From Chara braunii (lineage: Eukaryota > Streptophyta > Charophyceae > Charales > Characeae), in contig BFEA01000315.1 of NCBI GenBank assembly GCA_003427395.1, positions 407,859-441,939 on the forward strand: a stretch of 34,081 nucleotides of DNA. The letters are read 5' to 3'. Position numbers and translations under genes: made by a program. Positions 9,411-18,577 of this stretch are shown here, piece after piece (the stretch's first letter is position 1; every line of letters starts with the position of its first letter). The notes beneath the pieces are model-generated. The model was not told the origin of the DNA. It was given only the letters and a program-made list of their open reading frames with translations, and ran no database searches.

Positions 9411-9511
9411 AGGGGAGGGTAAGTAGGGAGATTGGTCTATAGTTACGAATGTCCTCCCTCCCGGTCCCCATTCTTATACAGTAGGGTCACCACGTTGCTA
9501 CTCAAAAATTG
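9411..9511 (-). pseudogene. Short LINE reverse-transcriptase fragment
   Basis: The minus strand carries VVTLLYKNGDR and then EDIRNYRPISLLT, the start of the LINE RT domain. It matches the LINE at about 31445-31545 nearly base for base, apart from a 4-base GGGA-type insertion and scattered substitutions. Similarity ends abruptly on both sides. The fragment therefore records a second LINE copy of the same family reduced to about 100 bp. Confidence 0.88.
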
Positions 9512-10262
9512 AAAGGAACATTGAGTTCGCGCACGCGCCATCGGTTAGCACATCACAGCGCTAATGTCACGCTGCGTCGCCACATCGTGCAATGTCGCAA
9601 ACCACGAGCCCGGCTCTCTGCGTGCGAACGTGGAGTACTGCGCCACATAGGTTGGGGCGCTGCGCAGCGCCTAGTCGCGAGCTTTTTAGCTGTGCTCCAG
9701 CCGGGATCTTCTAAGAATGTTTATCGATTTCATCTGGGATCTATCCAGCCGTTCATGATAGAGGGTGGGATAATGCCCACAGTTCGACGCATCCTCTATG
9801 AGTTGGGAGAGGAGGAAGGGAATCGAGACTGGAGAAACGGAGGAAGGGAATCTGTGAGACAAAGACTCGTCTAAGATTCGAAAAAAGATCTGGCCCTTCT
9901 ATGAGACAATGTCACGACAGCATAGGACAAATCTTCAGGGCAGGAGAAAAAGCTACTGGAAACAGTCATTGAAGAGGACCACGGGCGTGCCTTTCCAATT
10001 ACAGAAAAGGAGCGTTACGGCCCCGCTGGAGTCCTCTGCGTGTCACTGACACAAGGACCCTCCGGGGAAGACACAAGAAGTAAGTCGTGGGAACGGCAGG
10101 CTTCACCAGGGGCTTCATTCAAGACGTATGTAACCACGATCGCGACTACGGCCATCTACTTTTGGGCGCGACCAGATAGGAAGGCAAGAAAAGTTAATAG
10201 CAGGACTCGGCGGAATTCTTTATTGCGAAGTGAGACAAATCTGACACTCTCGCTCTCATTGC
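9512..10262. other. Unassigned spacer
   Basis: There is a GC-rich stretch (about 9520-9690) and a 121-codon open stretch (9509-9874) with no recognisable domain. I see no repeat or RNA gene. Confidence 0.4.
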
Positions 10263-10869
10263 CATTCTGACCACCTACATCCCTACTCATCGCCCTACTC
10301 ATCGACTTATTCCTCCCCCCCCCCGCCCCCTTCCCCCCCTAACTCACCTCACACATACGTTCCCCCCTTCTGGTGGTAGACTTATTCCTCTTTTTCGACA
10401 CTGACTGCCCCGACGCCCCACTACCCACAACCCTAACCACCGACTCACAACCCATCCAAACTACACCCCCAACCTCCACAAAAGCTTCTGTTCCACCATG
10501 TGCGGCCTAACCCTCCCTGCTTGCCTAACGAGGCCCCCACTGAATCACACTGTCCCACCATTGATCACCCATCCCCCACAAGCGGTTCTCTTCCTCCCCT
10601 CGACTTCTTCTGCCATCCTTCCCCCCTTCCTAAGACCCATACAACCCATTTCATCGGTATGATCCCACTTCCCCCTTCTACTTAAATACCCGTAACAGGT
10701 ACTGATACATGATTCAATAATCTATAGCTTAGGGGGGGAAAAAAACAAAAAACAAAAAACCAACAGCAACAACAACGACAACAACAACAACAAACCGCCC
10801 CCTCGCCCCCTCTCTCTCCCTCTCCCCACACTGATCCTCTCACGCTTTCAGACAACACTGACGTCATAG
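10263..10869. repeat. C-rich and (CAA)n low-complexity DNA, perhaps the LINE 5' region
   Basis: Long C runs (10312-10340) give way to C/A/T-rich sequence. Then a G7 A-rich block (10731-10760), CAA/CAG repeats (about 10760-10795) and a CT-rich stretch lead directly into the open LINE ORF1 frame. Its position just upstream of ORF1 makes a LINE 5' UTR or lost N-terminus plausible, but nothing in the sequence proves it. Confidence 0.5.
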
Positions 10870-11381
10870 CCCAGCCTACAAGTCAGTGTCTATCAAATTG
10901 TAAACAATCCTGCATACAAAGTCGCGATAAAAGACAGGTCGAAACTTGTAAAAGTAGCAATGCAGAGCCCCAGGAATGGCAGGGCGCCAGCAAGATTCAA
11001 GCAAACACTCCAAGGCTCTAACACAAGCAGTCGCACATCACAAACAAGCAAAGCACTCGCCACAGTTATCGACAATGAGGCTTTAAAATTTCTCATCAAA
11101 AAAAACAAGGTGCAAGGGGAAGTAGTAATTGGAAAACACAAGAACGCTGAAGGCAAAGAGGAGGAAACAGTGATTTGGAAATACCCAGATGGCGAAGCCC
11201 CAGAGCTTGATGAATTCCACGAAAAACATGCAGTTGTATTCAACTTTGCCAGAAAAAGTGGGCCAGATCTGATGCCAGCAGAAAAGCGGAAATGGATCTC
11301 TGCAACAATCAATAAGGAAGACAAACTAAAAGTTGCAAAGGATTCATTTTCGTTGATGAGCTTGGGCCGCATGGCTGTGAT
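10870..11381 (+). pseudogene. LINE ORF1, 5' part
   Basis: The frame is open from 10870 (after a TAG at 10867) to the edge of element B. It is Lys-rich and basic, with FLIKKNKVQGEVVIGKHK and IWKYPDGEAPELDEFHEK, in the style of an RNA-binding ORF1. The first ATG is at 10960, but upstream codons in the same frame also look coding, so the true start may lie further 5'. The last codons before the insertion read SLGRMAV; the frame resumes at 27309 with VIFNSEDHAQMAAEM. That is consistent with an RRM- or DUF4283-like nucleic-acid-binding fold, though I infer this only from general pattern. Confidence 0.72.
11377..11381 (+). repeat. Target-site duplication (left) of element B
   Basis: GTGAT immediately precedes the LTR start TGTTACGG. 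The same GTGAT follows the right LTR at 27304-27308. Confidence 0.95.
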
Positions 11382-11883
11382 TGTTACGGACCCAGCCAGG
11401 GCTCGATCCCTGGTCCGTGGGTATTCTTTTTTTTTTTTGGAGTTTCTGATCTCTGGTTCCTGACTGTTGGCGCCGTCTGCAGTTGGTGCCCGTTCTCAAA
11501 TCCCGCCTCTGCCACTTTCGGATTTCGTACTTGGCGCCATCCGGCATTCTGGCGCCCAGGCTCAGACCTTCGATTTTCAGTTCAGCCCCGAGGCAAATTG
11601 CACTTTTGCCCGCGAACTCAACTCGAGTCCAGTACTTAAGACCGGACTCAAGCTGAGTTCGGAGACGCAGTTTTCGGCCTCGGTGCGTGTGCTTCAGTGT
11701 GACTTGCTGCGACATTGTGTACGGAACCAAGATTGTGACTTTGGCACTTTGCCACTTTGTGTCCGTGTCCGTCGAGCCGTGTCGAGTCTGTGTCGAGTTG
11801 AGTGAGTGTATGTGTGTGCTCACTGCTCTCACTCCCTCCCTCTCTCTTCCCCGACCTCACTGCTCTGCCTCAGCCCCATCACA
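11382..11883 (+). repeat. 5' LTR of element B
   Basis: It begins TGTTACGG and ends CCATCACA. It aligns end to end with 26791-27303 and lacks about 20 bases (GTACCACCCACCAGG-type) present in the right copy. It contains repeated TGGCGCC motifs, a GAGTTGAGT region and a pyrimidine-rich end. Confidence 0.97.
11387..11417 (+). promoter_or_regulatory. Hairpin at LTR start with B-box-like core
   Basis: CCAGGG and CCCTGG flank CTCGAT, with CGGA and TCCG as outer arms around a 5-base bulge. The centre GGCTCGATCCC is close to the Pol III B-box consensus, with one mismatch. The right LTR keeps the same sequence at 26796-26826. Confidence 0.5.
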
Positions 11884-11884
11884 C

Positions 11885-11896
11885 TGGTATCGGAGC
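11885..11896 (+). promoter_or_regulatory. Primer binding site of element B
   Basis: TGGTATCGGAGC lies one base after the LTR end, complementary (one mismatch to the usual plant form) to initiator-Met tRNA. It is identical to the PBS of element A. Confidence 0.9.
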
Positions 11897-12512
11897 GGTG
11901 TCGATCGCCCTCCCGCCCACTCTCATGGACGTGGAGCAGCCACCGCTCCAGGCCTTCATCGTCATCATCATCTTCGTCATCGACGTTGTGGCCATCTTCG
12001 ATGCCGACATTGCCACGTCATCATCGTCTTCATCAGTGCCTCATCGTTGCCACGCCAGCGCCTCGTACCTGCCGTTGCCACCATCGCCACGTCAGCACCT
12101 CTCTGCCTTCGTTGTCGTCGCTGCCTCGCCACTGATCCCGAAGTCGACGCGCAGGTAAGTGACCAATAAACTTTCTTTTTTTTTACCCCTCTTCTCCTTC
12201 CTCGCTTCTTCTCCTTCTCCTTCCTCTTCTTCCTCCTCGTCGATGTCATCGTCTTCCCCCCTCGCGCGCTACTTCCCCGCGCGACTGTCGTCATCTCCCT
12301 GCACCTCGCCCCGTGCGATCCTCCTCTTCTCCTCCCTCCCCAACTCCCCCTCCCGTCCCGACTCCCCCAGCTTGCTCCCCCAACTGCGCACCCCCACTCC
12401 AACCTTCCGTCCCCCCCGACTTCCGTCGATCCTTCCCCGACTCGCCCGATTCCCCCCCGATCTCCACTCTGCGCCCCCCACCCCGACCCCGACCAGGACC
12501 TCCTTCCCCCGA

Positions 12513-12660
12513 NNNNNNNNNNNNNNNNNNNNNNNNNNNNNNNNNNNNNNNNNNNNNNNNNNNNNNNNNNNNNNNNNNNNNNNNNNNNNNNNNNNNNNNN
12601 NNNNNNNNNNNNNNNNNNNNNNNNNNNNNNNNNNNNNNNNNNNNNNNNNNNNNNNNNNNN
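12513..12660. other. Assembly gap (148 N)
   Basis: This is a run of N in the leader of element B. Its flanks are C-rich (CCCCGACC before, CTCCCCCCACC after), a composition that commonly breaks assemblies. Confidence 1.
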
Positions 12661-12839
12661 CTCCCCCCCACCATCACCAATCATCATTATCATCGTCATA
12701 ATCATCATCATCACGCATCTACCCTTGCAAGCCCCCCCCATTTTAACCCTACCTACTACCCTACCACCCAATCAATAGTAGATAGGATCGCTCCGCCCTC
12801 GATTTACATCAAAACTCATTTATTCCTTTATCTATTTTA

Positions 12840-13660
12840 TTTTTTAGAATCCATTTGAAATTCTTGTAAATTTGAAAATACTTAATTAACTATCTTTCTC
12901 GACATTTCTTTTTCAAAAATACGTAGGATTAATTCTCGGCATTATTTCTTTGAAATTCGAAAAAGAATTTTAATTAATTCCTTTTCGAAATTTTTGTAAT
13001 TCGAAAATATTTTAGAATTTATTAATTTTTTTTCTTTTGGCATTTCTTTTTCGAAAAATTTTCTAATTAATTATTTTTCGAATTTTTTTTTAGAAATTAC
13101 GAAAATAATTTTAATTAATTGTTTTTCGAAATTTTTGTAATTCGAAATTTTAGAATTAATTAAATTCTTTTCGTTTGGATTAATCAATTCTTTCTCAACG
13201 TTTCTTTTTTGAAATTCGCAACTACTTTTACTTCATTCTTTTTCGACAATTTTGAAAATACGTTCGAATTAATCAAATCCCTTTTTGATATTTCTTTTTC
13301 GAAAGTCAAAAATAATTTTAATTAATTTTTTTTCTTGTGTATTTCACATTCATTTTTGAAATTTTTCTTGAAATACATCATAATCAATTAATTCCTTTTC
13401 GCAATTCTTTTTCAAAATTTTCCTGCGAAATTCCTTTTTTTTATATAATTCGGAAGTACTTTCCTTTTTTTTTGCTATTCTGAATTCCTCAATTAATTTT
13501 GACTAAATTCAATTAATTCACGACTGAATTAATCTCTTTATTCGAAATTAATCACCCTTTTTTGGAAATCTTATTGAATTAATCTATTCCAAATTAATTC
13601 TTGTTTTCTGAATTTTATTTGGGAATTACCTTTATTGCTAAATCAATTGATGACGTTCTA
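12840..13660. repeat. AT-rich block in element B leader
   Basis: Recurrent TTCGAAAT, AATTAATT and TTTTTCGAAA words give a strongly AT-rich stretch that contrasts sharply with the C-rich DNA on both sides. No reading frame of note occurs. It has the composition of a plant intron or of internally amplified simple sequence. Confidence 0.8.
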
Positions 13661-13695
13661 CTCTTGTAAATAGGAACCCCCCCTCCCCCCCGGGC

Positions 13696-15371
13696 ATGCC
13701 ACGTCCAACCAGAAACTCTCAACGCGCAGCCGCTGACGCCGCTGCTGCTGCCGCTGCTAATGCTGCTGCAGCTGCTGCTGCCACCTCATCCGCAGCTACC
13801 ACCGCTTCCTCCCCCACCATGGCCCAATCATCCAGCATTGATATGTCCGGCATCTGCTCCGACGCCGTCGACAACATCGCCCGCAACCTTGCAGGCGAGC
13901 AAACACCAGCACCCGATGTCGCCATTGACCTCGCGGCTCTTTTCCGCATGATGACATCTCTCCAGTCATCCATGAATGACATCAAAACATCCGTCTCCAC
14001 CATCTCTGCCCGTGTGACCACCATTGAAAGTCACACCCCCGCCATCCAGGTCGTCACCACCACATCCCCCCCCCCCCACCTCGGGTGCCACCACCCTTTC
14101 CCCATCCTCTGCCTCCACATCCACACCAATCACCCCGTTCTCCACATCCACCTCCCTCTCCGCTAGCACGTCATCCACACCTCCGCCTTCATCCACCACT
14201 ACCTCCACCTTGGTCACCAAGACGACAACCCCCGCCGTCGCGCAGTCACCAACCATTCCCTCCCAGTCAAAACCCCTCATGACCTTCGTCCACTATCACT
14301 TCCACCCATGCCCAGATCACCCCCACACCTCAAGCCTTGCTCCCCATTATCCCAATACCTCCTCCGTCCACACTCCTCCCGAACAATCCCACTACCTACT
14401 TCACCCGGGTACGATCCTCCTCACCCAAACTTGATTTCAACACCCTCCCCACCACAACACCCTTAACGGGTAACATTCCCCCATCCTTCCGGTCAACAGA
14501 TATCCCCCCCTTCACCGGCCTTCCCCCCGAGGACGTCTTCATCTTTCTCAGCAAACTATCTGATGCCTTCTCCCTCCACAACGTCCCTGTCACACCTTGG
14601 CTCCCTATTGCCAGCGCCAGGCTACAGGAAGGCGCCGCTCGTTGGTGGTACACCGAACGAGCTAACCGCCAACACGCAAACGAGGAACCCCATTCCTTCC
14701 TTCAGTGGGTCAATGACTACTTTGAGCAACTTTGTCGCCTTCGACAGAACGGTCCGACCGACCGTTTTGTCCAATACGTCCGTGCGTTGCGGCAAGACAT
14801 CCCCCTTGACTACGTCAACGATGCCACATTCATCTCCCGCTTCAAACGGGGATGTCACAAGGACCTCGCCGCCTCCCTCGTTCACGACCCCCCGATGTCC
14901 CTCTCCGATCTCTTCGACCGCGCCATCGACCTAGACAAATTCCTCACCCCGTACAAGGACGCACTCACATCCGCCCCACCCCGCCCATGATTCTTTCATA
15001 ACATCACCGACGAAACCTCTCTCTCTGCCTCCTAGGACGAGTTCTCCACCCCCGACCCTTACACCCTCTTCGACCCCCTCGACACCACATCGCTCTCCTC
15101 CGAAGAACTCTCTGCCATCCACCTTATGCGGATGGAAAAGAGAGAACGCACCAGCCGTCCTCCCATAAACACCCACCCAACCCGTCTCACAAAACTCACG
15201 CCGGAGGAGCGAACCTACCTCCAAGCAAAGGGTGGTTCTTTCCGGTTCCGACAACTAGGATATCAACAAACAAACTGTCCAAATGCCGGACAGTTCACTC
15301 CTCAGGCACCCAGGTCCGCGGCTCCCCGACCCGCCGCTTCCGCATCCGCCACTCCCGGTCCCTCCACTTGA
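13696..15371 (+). pseudogene. gag: Gag of element B, frameshifted, with a destroyed zinc knuckle
   Basis: The ATG at 13696 opens a frame with an Ala-rich N-terminus and a short coiled segment (FRMMTSLQSSMNDIKTSVST). A run of 13 C at about 14069-14081 marks the first frame change, into a Ser/Thr/Pro-rich linker. A second change near 14300 leads to the capsid domain: ARLQEGAARWWYTERANR, SFLQWVNDYFEQLCRL and FISRFKRGCHKDLA (about 14620-14870). In-frame TGA (14988) and a TAG about 45 bases later follow. The knuckle at 15237-15278 reads S-F-R-F-RQLG-Y-QQTN-C where CX2CX4HX4C is expected, so three of four zinc ligands are gone. Confidence 0.88.
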
Positions 15372-15467
15372 ACACCGTCCCCAGGATCACCACGAACCCG
15401 CCCCGGCATCGAAGACTAGTCTGTTGGCCATCCCATCGGTGACGATCCCCACCCCACCGGGACCCAT

Positions 15468-16060
15468 TTGGCATCAACAATATGTCTGCCTTACCCCTCT
15501 CCGGTGCCGCACATCCCACCGGACAAACCCCAAGCGTCGCAACCCTCGTCGCCTGACGCCCCCCTCACCGCCACATGCTCTGCAACCCGCCTTCCGAATC
15601 CATCCTCTGTCACCTTCTCTGATGTTGTTGAGGAACAAGCCCAACTCGATCGGATTGTCCGATTAGGCAATGAACAACGCCGCCTCAACACCATTATCTC
15701 CACCGCCAACTCGTCACGCTTTCATCTCAAATTCATCGTCGCCACCCTTGGTGCGTCTACGACTAAGTTTCGGGCCCTCCTCAACATTGGAGCCACCGGT
15801 AACTTCATCACCGAGGCGTGTGTTTGGAAAGCCGGTCTTACCTCTGCCGGTTACGACTCCCCGATTACGATTCGTTTGGGGGACAAAGACACCGCCATCG
15901 TAGTAGACCGCACGTTCCCAAGACCACCATGACTGTCGGAACCCTCCGCAGTCAGGTCTCATTCGATGTCATGCACTTAATGTGCGACATCATTTTAGGA
16001 ATACCGGTACATGCCATACTCGTTCCGCCCCAACTTCATCCGCCTTACCAACCCCCCTGA
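15468..16060 (+). pseudogene. pol: Aspartic protease region of element B, active site lost
   Basis: The frame 15468-15932 leads into FRALLNIGATGNFITEACV. Family members have D-S/T-G-A-T at this point; here codon 15783-15785 is AAC (Asn) and the next residue is Ile, so the catalytic Asp is absent. A frameshift near 15910 is followed by FDVMHLMCDIILGIPVHAIL, the C-terminal ILG flap-end motif of retroviral-type proteases. A further frameshift near 16011-16060 enters RT. The protease would have cleaved the Gag-Pol polyprotein. Confidence 0.82.
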
Positions 16061-17684
16061 CACAACCATCGACATTCCGTATCTCCCCTCTCCCCCCTCC
16101 CCAAGCTCCGTCACCGCGCACCAATTCCTTCACATGGACCGTACGTGCCCTGACTCCCCCTACTATTGCCTTGTCCTTGATCGCGAGCGTCCAGAGGACT
16201 TGCTCCCAACGGACAAACCTGACCAAGCCCTCCCCTCCGACCCCTCCCTCACCTCCATCCTCAACGAGTTCAAGGAGGTCTTCCTCGAGTCCTTGCCCGT
16301 TGGATTACCTTCGGATCGTGGCGTATCCCACACCATCGATTTGGAGCCCGGTCACTCTCCACCTTGCCGCCCTCCGTACCAACTCTCCGTTCCGAAAGCC
16401 AAAGCACTGAAGCGGCAACTCAATGAACTCCTTGAAAAAGGATTCATTAAGCCAAGTTCATCCCCCTTCGGCACAAGCTGCCTTTCCGTCAAGAAAGGCG
16501 GAACATTGGAACTCTGCGCCTTGAATCGGATCACGATCAAGAACAAGTACCCCCTACCTCGGATCTCCGAGCTTCTTGATCGTCGCCGTGGAGCCAAATA
16601 TTTTACCAAAATTGATCTCCGCAGTGGCTTCCACCAGATCCGCATCTGCGAGGAGGACACCCACAAGACCATATTCCGTTCTTGCTTTGGGCACTACGAG
16701 TTCCTCGTGATGCCCTTCGGACTCATCAACTCCCCCGCCACATTCCAATCCACCATGAACCACATCTTCCACGACCTCCTCAAAGTCAGCGCCGTCGTTT
16801 ACCTCGATGATATCCTTGTCTATAGGCCCACCTTCGAGTCCCACCTTCAACATCTCCGCCCCAAGTCCTCTCTATCCTCAGAGAGCAAAAATTCTACGCC
16901 AAGTTCAGCAAATGCACCTTTGCCACTTCAAGCGTTGAATACCTTGGCCACATCGTTTCCGCTGAAGGTATACGCATGGACCCCTCGAAGGTCACCGCCC
17001 TCATCGAGTATCCACCACCCAAGACCCTACTCCAACTTCGCTCATTGCCAACTACTACGGCCCCTTTATCCGTAACTTCTCCGACATCTCGTACCCCCTC
17101 CACGAACTCACCCGCAAGGACGAACCCTTCACTTGGAACGACCGCCGCCAAAACGCCTTCGACCTCCTCAGACAAACTATCACCACGGCCCCTGTCCTCA
17201 AGATCGCCGACCCTTCTCGACATTTCTACGTTACCACTGACGCATCCGAATTCGCCCTTGGAGCCGTCCTATCCCAACACTTCCCTCGCGACACCTCTGA
17301 AACCCCCTCCATCAAAGATTCCCCCACCCACCCCGAGGCTCCACCCGGCGAGTACCCCATCGCCTTCGCTAGCAAGAAGCTCCTTCCCGCGGAGATGAAC
17401 TACCCCTCCAACGAGACGGAACTCCTCGTCGTGATCCACGCCCTCAAAGTCTGGCGCCCGTACCTCGACGGGCAGTACTTCACCATCCGCACGGATAACA
17501 CCATCGTCTCCTCCATCCTCACCAAAAAAAACATCACGCCGCGCCAAGCCTGTTGGTTAGACTTTCTTGCCCAATTCACATTCACCATTTGCCACACCCC
17601 CGACAAAAGCAACCGCGTTGCGGATGCCCTCTCTCAACGCCCCGACCACAAGCCCTCCGAGAAAGTCTACGCCGCTGTCGGTGC
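16011..17684 (+). pseudogene. pol: Reverse transcriptase and RNase H of element B
   Basis: RT motifs in order: LLEKGFIKPSSSPFGTSC, the shortened fingers motif LELCALNRITIKNKYPLPRI (the usual xDYR is missing, a 12-bp in-frame deletion), FTKIDLRSGFHQIRI, VMPFGLINSPATFQ and YLDD at 16800-16811. Frame changes near 16855 and 17044 separate the connection region. RNase H then reads FYVTTDASEFALGAVLSQ, ETELLVVIHALKVW and FTIRTDN, giving the expected D-E-D set. It ends HTPDKSNRVADALSQRPD. The coding signal stops at about 17684, where the foreign insert begins. The YLDD and RNase H acidic residues survive, but the frame does not. Confidence 0.93.
17679..17684 (+). repeat. Possible target-site duplication (left) of the unknown insert
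   Basis: CGGTGC here recurs at 24278-24283, exactly where pol coding similarity stops and restarts. Six bases can match by chance, so this is tentative. Confidence 0.4.
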
Positions 17685-17686
17685 GA

Positions 17687-18577
17687 ATACCCTTACAAGG
17701 GTATCCGCCCTGTTTGAGTATACCGCGCGAGTCGCGGTTGTGTCTGTGGTTTACGTTGGCAGAATGGTTGACTAGAATAGAGAGTGTGTGGGCGTGCAAG
17801 CTTAAGGCGCGCGTGATTTTCTTTCCTATTGATGATTGCAGACAATGGCATTAGACGCTGGCTAGGTGTTTTACTTAATGATTAAGATTAGGATTAAAAA
17901 GGTGGTATTTGTCCTTTGGTATATTTGACCGCGACGTGGGCGCGCAAGGGTGACCCAGTGATAGGTCTGGGTGTGTAGTATGGCGCTTGTGGTGGTTTTA
18001 CTGTGGCTTAAGTTATTCAGCGTAGACACCTAGCGGCTGTAGGGGCGGATACTAGCTGAAGTGTGGCCCACGGGCGCTTGAGCAGTCCGTGCGTTATTCG
18101 GCACCAGTTTATATGAAGTCCTGCGCAGGCTGGTCTCAGGCTTGGGATTAGCCCTATAGGTTACGACATTGAGTTCACGGAATGGAAGTACGGGGTTCGA
18201 GGCCAGCAGGCGGCAGCATGGGAGCGGCGGAGCATCGAAGGGGCTGAGGGGTTGAGGGTCCCGTGGGACTATCCCCCTTAGTTTTGTTGAAGGAGTCTGG
18301 TTGTGGGCCCGTTCGACAGGGCCAGGAAAGTACTGGGAGGTTCCGCCCCTCGCCCCCGGCCTGCGCCGTTTTCGCTACCCTTATCTTTATTATTTATTTT
18401 TATTTAGTTCTCCCTTGGAAAGTCCAGGACCCAGAGGGTAGAACCTGATCATTTGAGTACCCAAGGTTGCTTAGAGCTTGATAGACACACGGGGATTGAA
18501 ACGATACAGACTGACGTCTGCGTGAGGGTGATGCCCTAAAAATCAGGAGATGAATCTGGCGCTGATCGGTGCCAGAT
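17687..18577. repeat. Hairpin-dense left part of the insert
   Basis: Perfect short inverted repeats recur: ATACCC/GGGTAT (17687-17704), ACCGCG/CGCGGT (17722-17738), ACCCAG/CTGGGT (about 17953-17972), GGCCC/GGGCC (about 18307-18324), CAGAC/GTCTG (18507-18520), AGGG/CCCT (18525-18537) and ATCTGGC/GCCAGAT (18554-18577). No rRNA or tRNA signature was recognised. Confidence 0.55.

Larger units (their letters stand above)
11897..13695 (+). other. Leader of element B: short ORF, possible intron, assembly gap and AT-rich block
   Basis: A short frame starts at ATG 11925 and stops in the TAA of a consensus donor CAG/GTAAGT (12154/12155). Pyrimidine-rich DNA, a 148-N gap (12513-12660) and about 850 bases of TTAATTAATT/TTCGAAA-type AT-rich sequence follow. 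The block ends in AAATAG at 13673, shortly before the gag ATG. A donor, an AT-rich body and an AG acceptor suggest a 5' intron. The encoded short peptide has no known domain. Confidence 0.5.

Noticed and set aside
9050-9442. 130-codon plus-strand ORF
   Set aside because: It overlaps the LINE fragment on the other strand and has no motif; overlapping frames are equally long.
12313-12858. Long ORFs reading through the N gap
   Set aside because: They exist only because N codons are translated as X; flanks are low-complexity C-rich DNA.
18196-18204. GTTCGAGGC, a match to the tRNA B-box, considered as a tRNA or SINE
   Set aside because: No A-box at a suitable distance and no cloverleaf could be drawn.
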